Part shown: positions 28,012 to 35,780 of the stretch, in pieces
Layout of the letters: each line of letters starts with the position of its first letter
How positions within the stretch are numbered: the first letter of the stretch is position 1
Assembly (NCBI RefSeq): GCF_003386095.1
Contig: NZ_QREG01000002.1
Span: 332,223 to 396,222, forward strand
Direction of reading: 5' to 3'
Source of the DNA: Marinoscillum furvescens DSM 4134
GTDB lineage: Bacteria; Bacteroidota; Bacteroidia; Cytophagales; Cyclobacteriaceae
DNA length: 64,000 bases
Notes under the pieces: model-generated
What the model saw: only the letters and a program-made list of their open reading frames with translations
What the model was told of the DNA's origin: nothing
The model's database searches: none
Translations under genes and position numbers: made by a program

Positions 28012-29409
28012 TTATTTTTTGATCTGGAATCGGTTGAGGTGGGTATCGAAAATCACCTGATAGGTACCGTGCTGATCGGCCGTATAGGTATAGTCCGTAC
28101 CGCCATTTGGTACTGCTATAGACGGCTCCTCGGCGTTGAACCTCCAGAATGGGCTCCACCCGGCATCATTGGCATTGAGTATAAAGCCATTGCTTCCGCC
28201 ATTGTCCTGATCTTTTAGGGTTACCTGACCGGTGAAGCGGTAAGGATTCTCAGGATCTTTGGTCAGGCGCTTACCAGAACCAAAGTGCCAGCACTGCTCT
28301 GTAGACGGGTCAGCGTTGCTACTGCACGTGCTTTGCCCTTCTACTTCTACTCCTGTACCGATCATCTGCACATAATCAAAAGTATCATCAGTAGGCTCAT
28401 AGGCTGTAGTGGTGTAAGTCATCCCTATGAGGTTGATTTGAATTTCGTAGTATCCTTTCGCTGGAAGCGTGATCGGGTCTACTTCACCATTCGTACTCAG
28501 GGCAAGCGCTCCTTCTGCAGCTGCTCCAAAGACAAATGGCTCAAAGGAGCTCTTCTGAGGTACAAAACGAACAGCAGTACCGGCCGCAGGGCTATAGTAT
28601 TTTACGGTAAAGATCTTTCCTTCCTCACCCTCATTGGTACTGTTTTCTGTAGGTAGCGGCACTCCAAATACATCAGCGGTCATGGCGTCCTCGGTTTCTA
28701 CATCTGCCAAATACATGGCCGAGAAAGTAAGTGACTCTTCTACATTCGCACTAAGCGTAGTAGTGCTTACATTGCCCTTAGCATCAGCCGCTGTGATTTG
28801 AAACTTTACCGTTCCTGCAATGGCAAAATCCAGCTCTCGACTGAATGAATACTCATTGCCTGTAAGTTCGATAGACTCAAAAAGTCCTCCACCTACAACC
28901 TTTAGCGAAGCAAGGCCTGATGGGTCTGCAACATCAAAAGCAAGTGTAAACTCACTGCCTGGCCCGGCGATGTAAGTACCACCATCAGAGGGACTTGCTA
29001 TTGTGACAGCAGGTGCATCATTGTCAGCCGAAAGGCTTACCTGCACGGTGGACCTGCTCATCATGCCGCCCTGGTTAGTCGCTTCTATGGTGAAATCGTG
29101 TGTGGAGTTGAGCTCTGCATTTGCAGGTACTGCAAACTCATATAAGAAGTCATATTGAGTAGGTACCTCCTCGAGAGTGATGACCTTACTCAGTGACCAG
29201 TTCAGATATTCTATTTTAACGCTGGTAATACCAGCAGGGTCCGAAATCAGACCACTCACGACCATTTGCTCTCCAGGCAAACTGGTCACAACTTCCTGCA
29301 AAGCCAGCGTAGGCTCAGAAGAAACGTCCGGGTTATCTTCGGTACATGCCTGCACGATTAGCAAGATCGAAGCCCCCAGTAACCAACATGTTTTTTTCAA
29401 ATGTGACAT
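28012..29409 (-). CDS. SusE/SusF-like surface glycan-binding lipoprotein (1 of 2), first gene of locus 1
   Basis: A 465-residue lipoprotein (lipobox IVQACTED) and first gene of the long minus-strand operon, facing the AraC-type regulator. It has two immunoglobulin-like stretches (ISDPAGITSVKIEYLNWS and VADPSGLASLKVVGG), a central SusE/F-like region (EDAMTADVFGVPLPTE, VRFVPQKSSFEPFVFG) and a C-terminal domain with CSSNADPSTEQCWHF, GWSPFWRFNAEE and HGTYQVIFDTHLNRFQIKK. Aromatic residues in the last domain are good candidates for a glycan platform. The next gene is a paralogue along its whole length, probably from tandem duplication. The role is inferred from family and position; the ligand is unknown. 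Confidence 0.85.
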   Translation of the reverse strand: MSHLKKTCWLLGASILLIVQACTEDNPDVSSEPTLALQEVVTSLPGEQMVVSGLISDPAGITSVKIEYLNWSLSKVITLEEVPTQYDFLYEFAVPANAELNSTHDFTIEATNQGGMMSRSTVQVSLSADNDAPAVTIASPSDGGTYIAGPGSEFTLAFDVADPSGLASLKVVGGGLFESIELTGNEYSFSRELDFAIAGTVKFQITAADAKGNVSTTTLSANVEESLTFSAMYLADVETEDAMTADVFGVPLPTENSTNEGEEGKIFTVKYYSPAAGTAVRFVPQKSSFEPFVFGAAAEGALALSTNGEVDPITLPAKGYYEIQINLIGMTYTTTAYEPTDDTFDYVQMIGTGVEVEGQSTCSSNADPSTEQCWHFGSGKRLTKDPENPYRFTGQVTLKDQDNGGSNGFILNANDAGWSPFWRFNAEEPSIAVPNGGTDYTYTADQHGTYQVIFDTHLNRFQIKK

Positions 29410-29532
29410 AGACTTTTAGTTTGACTTTTACTCCTTTTAGTATTAGGTACCAATTATGGCAAACACCTCCACTTTACTAATTTAACCACTGTTAAATCAT
29501 AAATATTTCAGTTTTCACCTGATCATGAATTC

Positions 29533-29540
29533 CAAAATTA
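29533..29540 (-). promoter_or_regulatory. Possible Bacteroidota -7 element for the locus-1 operon
   Basis: On the minus strand this reads TAATTTTG, a match to the Bacteroidota -7 consensus TAnnTTTG. It lies about 120 nt before the first gene (29409). A clean -33 TTG at the usual 19-21 nt spacing is not present; the nearest are closer. I therefore rate it weak. Confidence 0.3.
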
Positions 29541-29542
29541 TG

Positions 29543-29591
29543 ACATTGACAATCAATTGAAATGGAGAATAAAAGCAATAACATGGACAAT
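29543..29591. promoter_or_regulatory. Direct-repeat pair, candidate AraC-type operator
   Basis: ACATTGACAAT (29543-29553) and ACATGGACAAT (29581-29591) are direct repeats differing at one base, 38 nt apart start to start. The similarity extends loosely 4 bases to the left. They lie in the divergent region between the AraC-type regulator and the first gene of locus 1. AraC-family proteins commonly bind such direct half-sites. The assignment is an inference. Confidence 0.45.
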
Positions 29592-29649
29592 AACCCAATT
29601 TTTTATTGTGAGATAAAGCCATTATTTTGACCAGCAAAATTCTCAGAAC

Positions 29650-30537
29650 ATGCAGAAAAACAGAGCACTAGGCAGTGGGTTTAAAGGTGAGAAAATAGTG
29701 GTAATCCCACGAGGAATGCTCCATATTCAAAATAACCGGGCACTCACCCACCACCTGTACATCACCGATATCGGGTACTTCCCAAAAGCTGTGTCTCACT
29801 ACCGCAAGCGACCAGATGGCTGCCCGGAATACATTCTTATTTACTGCATAGAAGGTAAAGGTGGAATAAAGACGGGTAACCGAAATCATGAAATGTTGCC
29901 AAACAGTTTTTTTATCATCGAACGAGAAAAAGCCCACACTTACTTCTCCCACAAGACCCAGCCATGGACGATCTATTGGGTGCACTTTGCAGGCACTAGC
30001 GCAGACCATATCTACGAGCGGTTTATCGGGCTCAACCAGGGCAAGCCGGTTTCTATCCCCTACCAGCAAAACAAGATTTCGGAGTTTGAGTACATCATGG
30101 ACACCTACAAGCTAGGCTTTACCGATCAGGTGTTCGAATACTCCAGTATGCTACTGCACAAACTCCTCGGTTCTTTCATTTACTACTCGCTCAAGTCCAA
30201 CACACGAACCGAATCCAACAATGACGACCTGGTAAAGGACATCACTGAGTATCTCAATGAAAAAATATTCGAGTCCATTCGAATCGAAGACATAGAAAAG
30301 CGCTTTAGCAGATCATCTTCCACGTTATTTACACTTTTCAAGAACAAAACAGGCTACTCCCTCATCCACTTTTTCAACCTCATTAAAATACAAAAGGCCT
30401 GCGAGCTCATGAACCTCACAGACCTTTCGATCAAAGAAATAGGATACAAACTGGACTTTAGAGACCCCCTTTACTTTTCACGTGTTTTCAAAAAATACAT
30501 GGGCACTTCACCGTCAGCTTATCGCAAAAGCCTTTGA
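29650..30537 (+). CDS. AraC-family transcriptional regulator
   Basis: A 295-residue regulator and one of the few plus-strand genes. The N-terminal half (about 20-170) is a cupin-like ligand-binding domain (CPEYILIYCIEGKGGIKTGNR, MLPNSFFIIEREKAHTYF, WTIYWVHFAG). The C-terminal 100 residues are an AraC/XylS double helix-turn-helix. They include IRIEDIEKRFSRSSSTLFTLFKNKTG and the family hallmark IKEIGYKLDFRDPLYFSRVFKKYMGTSPSAYRK. It is transcribed away from the SusE/F-SusCD operon across a 240-nt gap holding a direct-repeat pair. It is therefore the likely sugar-responsive activator of locus 1. The inducer is probably a released sugar or oligosaccharide in the cytoplasm. Confidence 0.93.
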   Translation: MQKNRALGSGFKGEKIVVIPRGMLHIQNNRALTHHLYITDIGYFPKAVSHYRKRPDGCPEYILIYCIEGKGGIKTGNRNHEMLPNSFFIIEREKAHTYFSHKTQPWTIYWVHFAGTSADHIYERFIGLNQGKPVSIPYQQNKISEFEYIMDTYKLGFTDQVFEYSSMLLHKLLGSFIYYSLKSNTRTESNNDDLVKDITEYLNEKIFESIRIEDIEKRFSRSSSTLFTLFKNKTGYSLIHFFNLIKIQKACELMNLTDLSIKEIGYKLDFRDPLYFSRVFKKYMGTSPSAYRKSL

Positions 30538-30943
30538 TCCCATCATCCGCTAGGCGTGAGTTCCTCAAGCACCCTGTATTTGGCATATTAAGTATTTCCT
30601 CGCTTTTTGAATTTAATCGTACTTTTGGCTTAGCCCAAAAGTACCGCAGCGGCGGACCGTCAAAAACCCAAGGCTGTGAAGTTTTTCGGGAATTCAAATC
30701 AAATTAGGGGGACAAAAATAAACTCAACCCTGCTGGAAGCAGGATCTCAAACAAATTTTTGTCTAATCCCACTAATTTGCTTTTAATTCCTATCCGAAAA
30801 AGCTTCAAGGCCGAAACTTTTTCTAATGAATTCTCATACTGGAACATCTATAATCAAGGGTGAAATTAGTTTTATTTGTTCCATTTGGACTTTTTAAAAA
30901 TCTGACTCTAAAAGCGCAGAAGTCAAGAAAAGCGGTTTAACCG
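30538..30943. other. Convergent intergenic gap with dispersed-repeat-like hairpin segment
   Basis: A 406-nt gap between the convergent AraC regulator and the GH30-RICIN gene. Its middle (about 30619-30700) holds a perfect hairpin followed by CAGCGGCGGACC and CAAAAACCCAAGGC. I recall this kind of sequence as a dispersed intergenic element in Cytophagia. The 12-mer CAGCGGCGGACC recurs inside the GxxExxY gene at 63307-63318. No convincing gene is seen. Confidence 0.5.
30619..30644. terminator. Perfect inverted repeat, possible bidirectional terminator
   Basis: GTACTTTTGG and CCAAAAGTAC flank a 6-nt loop (CTTAGC). It sits between convergent genes, 81 nt after the AraC-type stop and 300 nt beyond the GH30-RICIN stop. 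No long T-run follows on either strand, so it may instead be part of a dispersed repeat. Confidence 0.4.
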
Positions 30944-33529
30944 CTAGTCTTTCACAATGATTTTTCGGGTATCTACCTGGTCACCATTTCTGATTTCCAG
31001 CAAATACACACCTGACTTCAGCTCACCGATTGGCAACTTGAGGTCCGATACACCCACTACATGATGAAGCTGCTGACCAGTAATAGATAGCAGCCGTACT
31101 TCGCTTAGCAGGACAGGAGATTGCAGGTAAAGCCATTCGCTCGTAGGGTTGGGGTATACACTTACCTGATCCACCAGCTGCTCATCGTCACCAAGTCTGG
31201 ATCCAGACACGGCCTCAAACGACCACTTGTAGTTGCTCAGCCCCAGGTACTCCCACTGAACCACATCGGCACCATTGCTCATACTGCTACCACTCACAGC
31301 CAGCGACTTAGACGTGGCATGCTTCGGAGTGATCCGATAAAGTCCTGTACCTGCAGATTCCAGCAAAAATTTCTGATTGGAAGCCTGCAAGTTGGTATAC
31401 TGATCCACAGCAGCGCCATTGGTAGTGGCACCGCCGCTTACGGTGATAACTTTCTGATTGTAAATTGGCCTAAACTGATAGTAGCCGTCCAATCCTGCCG
31501 TCACTTCAAATTTCAAATTATCCTGATCGAGATATCCCCACTGCTCTATCAAAGCTCCATTGGTAGTAGACCACCCCGCCACCGACATGTATTTACCGGA
31601 GTGCTCCGCCTTGATCATATAAGTACCGTCAACCACTGGCGTACTGGGTGAGACCGCCTCAAACGACCAATAAAAGTTATCCGTGTCCAGGTCCGACCAT
31701 TGCACCACATCAGCTCCATTAGCTGTACTTTCGCCAGACACAGCCAGATACTTACCGCTATTTTTATTCACCATCTTGTAATACCCACTCCCTACAGGTA
31801 TTATCACAAAGCGCTGATGATCCTTACCTTCTTCGTTGAGCTGCTTTAGTAGTGCTCCATTTCCAGTGCCCGCTCCATCTATGGCCAGGGTCAGCTCATT
31901 GTACTTTGGCTTAATCACATAATCGAGCCCTACTTTTTTTACGGTAAACTTCAGGTTATCCTGATTCACGTAACTCCACTGCTCAATCACCGATCCGCTG
32001 GTAGAAGTAGCCCCTGTTACAGAAAAGTATTTACCGCTGTGCTTGGCCTTGATCATATAGAGACCATCCGCCAGCTGCGCCGGTGGTGTACTGACTGTCA
32101 CATCCATCACAAAAGTAGTGATACTGTGCGCGGGAGCAGAATAGCTGAGCACGCTACTACTCACTGAAGTATTGCTCAGCGTCACGGCATCTTCCGTGGA
32201 TGACGTACGAATGGTCTGTGCAGAGCTACCTACCGATGCAAAATCCGAAAGATCCAGCGACAATGAAGTGCTTGCCGAAGTGTTGTTCACAGCTACTACT
32301 ACCAGCTCTGTACCCGTATTGTTAAGTGCTGCGAGCACGTCATCATTTCCTGTATGGACTATCTGGTAGCCCGGCTTAATGTATTTAGACATTTGCTTGC
32401 GCACAAAATAGGACTTTTCCCTAACAAGGGTCTGTGTAACAGTATCTAACGTATACAACCCCCATCGATAATCCGTACTCGCCGCTTGCCAGTCTACCCA
32501 CGCTGAGGTATGCATGCGATTGATATCTAAAATAATGCGCTGCGCCATCACCAGGTGGTTTTCGATACCTGTAGCCGTAACACCTAGCGGACCTGACTCA
32601 GACTGCCAAAGCTTCAACCCACGGCTGTGGGCTTCTTCTGCTACTGCGGAGCGCTTATCACCCGCATAGCTGTGTGTATTGATCTGCGCTAGCTTATCAA
32701 ACAGATTGTCCGTGTGCCGATAGTTTTGCAGTGTAGTTACGGTGTAATCCATACTGTACTCATCGGCAGCACTCACCCCACAGTAGGAGAGCATTCCTTT
32801 ACTTTGAAGCTGATTGTAAAGCTCTACTATGAGCTCCCGCTGACGTGCCTGACTCACTACACAGCCCTCTTGTCTGCCGCCAAACTTCCAGTGCGTAGAG
32901 CTGGGCTCATTCAGGCCACTTACCGTGGAAAAGGTAATCCCCAATGAATCGTGATAGTACTCTACCACGTCAGTTAAAAAATCAGCAAAGTCATCCACCA
33001 TAGCAGCACTGAGGTTTTCAGCACCGGATACTCCTCCGGCAGAGCAGCCACTTACCGTCATCCAATAGGGCGGTGAGTAAGCTATGGCCTCCAGCACGGC
33101 AGAGCTGTTGAGCTGCAAAATCTCCTGAAGCACCTTGCGCTGCGCACTATTGGCAGTCCAGTCATACGGGGAAGTACTGGAGGGCTTATAGCTGGTGATC
33201 TCACCACTGTCCCATCGAAAGTGATTGGCAGTGGTGCCACTATGTACTGCAGGATCATCGCCTCCATGGATGTTGTACCTAAAGATGTTCATATTAAGCT
33301 CATCACTACTGGTAAGCTCGTTGCTCACGGCCTGCACTACCGAATCGGGCCACGCACCTACAATGTTGGCCCACCAGGAGAGTGAGGTACCCCACCCATC
33401 GATGGTCTGGTAGCGAATGTCTGGATTTACTTTTACTGATTGTGCTTCACTTCCCACTGCGATTAGCAGCGCCAAAAGTGAATAAAGGATTCCTCTTAAA
33501 CTTATCATACTCGTAGATTGGTTGTTCAC
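30944..33529 (-). CDS. GH30 - RICIN - RICIN glycoside hydrolase with type IX secretion tail
   Basis: An 861-residue secreted enzyme. The signal peptide ends near GSEAQS. The GH30 barrel begins YQTIDGWGTSLSWW. The acid/base is E208 (SGLNEPSSTHW) and the nucleophile E311 (LWQSESGPLG), with a beta-sandwich to about 480. Two ricin-B-like beta-trefoils follow (about 488-625 and 634-775), each with repeated GKY-SV and QW/DNLKF blocks. The type A T9SS sorting domain is about 788-861 (VSVYPNPTSEWLYLQ ... KSGVYLLEIRNG). GH30 proteins with this start resemble endo-beta-1,6-galactanases. It stands alone between locus 1 and the defence module and is probably an extracellular enzyme serving the same glycan, held to the substrate by its lectin domains. 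Confidence 0.9.
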   Translation of the reverse strand: MNNQSTSMISLRGILYSLLALLIAVGSEAQSVKVNPDIRYQTIDGWGTSLSWWANIVGAWPDSVVQAVSNELTSSDELNMNIFRYNIHGGDDPAVHSGTTANHFRWDSGEITSYKPSSTSPYDWTANSAQRKVLQEILQLNSSAVLEAIAYSPPYWMTVSGCSAGGVSGAENLSAAMVDDFADFLTDVVEYYHDSLGITFSTVSGLNEPSSTHWKFGGRQEGCVVSQARQRELIVELYNQLQSKGMLSYCGVSAADEYSMDYTVTTLQNYRHTDNLFDKLAQINTHSYAGDKRSAVAEEAHSRGLKLWQSESGPLGVTATGIENHLVMAQRIILDINRMHTSAWVDWQAASTDYRWGLYTLDTVTQTLVREKSYFVRKQMSKYIKPGYQIVHTGNDDVLAALNNTGTELVVVAVNNTSASTSLSLDLSDFASVGSSAQTIRTSSTEDAVTLSNTSVSSSVLSYSAPAHSITTFVMDVTVSTPPAQLADGLYMIKAKHSGKYFSVTGATSTSGSVIEQWSYVNQDNLKFTVKKVGLDYVIKPKYNELTLAIDGAGTGNGALLKQLNEEGKDHQRFVIIPVGSGYYKMVNKNSGKYLAVSGESTANGADVVQWSDLDTDNFYWSFEAVSPSTPVVDGTYMIKAEHSGKYMSVAGWSTTNGALIEQWGYLDQDNLKFEVTAGLDGYYQFRPIYNQKVITVSGGATTNGAAVDQYTNLQASNQKFLLESAGTGLYRITPKHATSKSLAVSGSSMSNGADVVQWEYLGLSNYKWSFEAVSGSRLGDDEQLVDQVSVYPNPTSEWLYLQSPVLLSEVRLLSITGQQLHHVVGVSDLKLPIGELKSGVYLLEIRNGDQVDTRKIIVKD

Positions 33530-33739
33530 GAGTAAAGCTTAAAAATCATTTTTTCAATGAAATGCACATTTATTTATAAATCATGCAATATTCTACAGCT
33601 CCGTTATTTATTAAAACCACATCTGATCGACCACCTACCACTGAGAATTATTGACACACGCTGAGGTCTGCGCATACAGTACTTCATGGGGATAACTCAA
33701 CGACTGACACTAACATCCGTTTTTGAGCACAAGGTAGTC
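33530..33739. other. Upstream region of the GH30-RICIN gene
   Basis: AT-rich leader of about 210 nt (for example 33541-33600) between the GH30-RICIN start and the 21-bp array. It should contain the promoter of that gene, but no clear TAnnTTTG element was found. Confidence 0.4.
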
Positions 33740-34284
33740 GCGTTCAGGTGGAAGGTTTCTGCCAGCCTCGCCGGAGGCGGGCGTTCACCCGGAAGGTCTC
33801 TGCGTTGACATGGTGGATAGTCGCGTTGAGGTGGAAGGTCTCCGCGATGACATGGTGGATTGACGCGTTGAGACGGAAGGTAGTCGCGTTCAGGCGGTGG
33901 AGAGCTGCCTGCCTCGCCGGCAGGCGGGCGTTCGGGTAGTGGATGTCTGCGTTCAAGGAGTGGACAGCTGCGGCCAGTTAGTCGAGGCGTGTGGTGAGGT
34001 AGTGAAGAGTTGTGTTGAGGTAGTGAAGAACCGCGTTCGAGTAATGGAAGCCTGCAGTGAGGGAGTGAAGAACCGCGTTCGGGTAGTGGAGGTCTGCGTT
34101 CAAGGAGTGGAGTACCGCGTTCAGGTAGTGAAAGCCTGAGGTGAAGTAGTGGAGGCTTGCGTTCGGATAGTGAAAGCCTGCGGTGAGGGAGTGGAAGCCT
34201 GCGTTAATAGGGAAGATAGTAGCGTTCAGGCGGAAGGTTTCTGCCTACCTCGCCGTATGGCGGGCGTTGACAGGGAAGGTAGCT
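33740..34284. repeat. 21-bp tandem repeat array, 26 units, with three in-phase palindromic units
   Basis: The stretch divides exactly into 26 units of 21 bp, one of them 20 bp. The usual unit begins GCGTT and has GGAAGGT or a variant at positions 11-17. Units 2 (33761-33780), 9 (33907-33927) and 25 (34243-34263) are replaced by a palindromic unit of the type CTGCCTCGCCGGCAGGCGG, keeping the phase. Units are degenerate. Both strands are open in some frames; the minus strand would read a heptad like NATTFRL. Several units are identical to units in the array at 62128-62609. There are no spacers, so it is not a CRISPR. Confidence 0.9.
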
Positions 34285-34572
34285 ATTGATCGTGTTACGA
34301 CTGAAACCTAGTATCACACTACACGTGCGCCCCCAATCTTACGGTTACTGAGCCACCTAGGATAAGTGTTCTAACCTGATTTAGACCTATCGGATCAAGG
34401 TATTTAATCTATCAGCTCTTTTTAGTGCCGAGTGCAAAACCCTTTCCCCAGAGTGGCACCGTTAGAAACATGTCGCAAGCTGGAAAAGTGGCACAGTCTG
34501 AACCGCGGAGGGTAGGCCATAATCTTTTGCACAGATGCACCGAAAAGAGCAGCTTAGTTCGAACTGAAATAT
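34285..34572. other. Gap between 21-bp array and McrC-like gene
   Basis: A 288-nt stretch without a convincing gene. It contains the IS21-like end remnant listed separately. The base composition shifts towards the AT-rich defence genes here. Confidence 0.5.
34452..34502. mobile_element. Possible IS21-family end remnant
   Basis: AGTGGCACCGTTAGAA (34452-34467) and AGTGGCACAGTCTGAA (34487-34502) match at 13 of 16 positions, 35 nt apart, the second followed by CC. Repeated GTGGCAC-GTTTGAACC-type boxes are what I recall at IS21-family termini in Bacteroidota. No istA or istB gene remains nearby, so this would be a scar at the edge of the defence module. Confidence 0.4.
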
Positions 34573-35778
34573 CTACAAAGAATCTGTCAACACTTTTGAT
34601 ATGGTTCGAGAATCATCTATTACATCAAAATACACCACTTGACATGTCAACTGACCAATATCTGAAATCACCTTTTGATATCTTCCTGGTGATGTTTTGG
34701 GACTCAAAGATGTTTGGGGGTAAACTAAAAACCCATTCTTAACTCCCCAATAGATATTATAAGCAAAGACTTGCCGAAGGTCTTCATCGGATGGCTGAGC
34801 ATCATTCACAATCTTCCATTTAGCATCAAGAATATACTTTTTGCCTTTATGACTAACCACCATATCAGGCCGCATCAGTCGGGTTTCCCAGAACAGCATG
34901 GAATTTTGGTACTGCACTTTTATTCCAGATTTAAGTAGCTGTCTGTAGATATACTCTTCCCACAAATCATTCATATCAAAAAGCAAGGCAAACAGATCGT
35001 TGTTCCCACCCTTAATATCCGGAGAATAATTTAGGAGAATCATTTTGGCAATCTCCAATGCTTTATGATAAGGCTCTGATTTACGGTCAAGCTTCAATCT
35101 TTCGAATACTTGAGAGGTAACCTTTATTTTTTGCTGTTCTGGAAACTCAAAAACTATTCGATTGACTTCATCGACCAAAGATGAATGATTGACCATCCGT
35201 TTCACAACCACTAGGGCTTCATTCAGTATTTGATGGATCAGATGTTGTTGATCATAGACCTGATGCCTGGTATAGAATCGCTCTTTGTGAATGATATTCT
35301 TAGATAAATGTTGACCAAACAGTAGCGCTCCTTTCAGTGCAGTTAGATTTCCTTCCCTTTGCCTGTATTTTTTGATTAGCCCGCGCTGGATGAGGTGTCG
35401 CAATTGACTCAGATACTCGGCAAAATAAAGATGAAGGATTGAGTACTTGCGATAACGTAAAGACGCCTCAGAAATATAATCAAGCTTTAGGAATCGTGTT
35501 TCTCTGAGCATTTTGAGTAACACATCGTGCCACTGAGATTCAGTTCCTCTATCAGTTTTCGGAAGAATCTCTATTGTTAGGTCTTGAATTTGTATAACTC
35601 CTACATACTGTGAAAATTTAACCCCTGACCTGACTAAACTGTAATATTTTGATCCTCCTTTATTATCATGGTAGTCTACCATGGCTTTATAGTGCGACTC
35701 AGTAAACCTTTCTTCATGACCATCCAACCCTTCTTCGAATCGTAAAATTTTATGCTCATATATTCGAAGAACTTCCAT
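34573..35778 (-). CDS. mcrC: McrC-like nuclease subunit of a McrBC-type restriction system
   Basis: A 401-residue McrC-family protein, the nuclease and GTPase-stimulating partner of McrB. The N-terminal region (about 1-130) matches McrC proteins (VGVIQIQDLTIEILPK, LHLYFAEYLSQLRHLIQRGLIKKY). The C-terminal PD-(D/E)xK site is intact: D305 (RPDMVV), D318 and K320 (YILDAKWK). MNDLWEEYIYRQLL precedes it, a common McrC segment. It begins 2 nt after the helicase stop, so the three genes form one unit. Base composition is more AT-rich than the flanking loci, which suggests transfer. Known McrBC systems cut DNA carrying modified cytosine; what this one recognises is unknown. Confidence 0.9.
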   Translation of the reverse strand: MEVLRIYEHKILRFEEGLDGHEERFTESHYKAMVDYHDNKGGSKYYSLVRSGVKFSQYVGVIQIQDLTIEILPKTDRGTESQWHDVLLKMLRETRFLKLDYISEASLRYRKYSILHLYFAEYLSQLRHLIQRGLIKKYRQREGNLTALKGALLFGQHLSKNIIHKERFYTRHQVYDQQHLIHQILNEALVVVKRMVNHSSLVDEVNRIVFEFPEQQKIKVTSQVFERLKLDRKSEPYHKALEIAKMILLNYSPDIKGGNNDLFALLFDMNDLWEEYIYRQLLKSGIKVQYQNSMLFWETRLMRPDMVVSHKGKKYILDAKWKIVNDAQPSDEDLRQVFAYNIYWGVKNGFLVYPQTSLSPKTSPGRYQKVISDIGQLTCQVVYFDVIDDSRTISKVLTDSL

Positions 35779-35780
35779 AT

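Noticed and set aside
27989..28159. N-terminal extension of the second SusE/F-like protein
   Set aside because: It overlaps the upstream gene, has no signal character, and an ATG at 27988 gives a proper lipoprotein signal.
29605..29635. Promoter of the AraC-type gene (TTG and TTATTTTG)
   Set aside because: The -7-like box has a mismatch and the spacing to TTG is about 13 nt, too short for the Bacteroidota consensus.
33740..34284. CRISPR array
   Set aside because: The 21-bp units follow each other without spacers, are degenerate and have no cas genes nearby.
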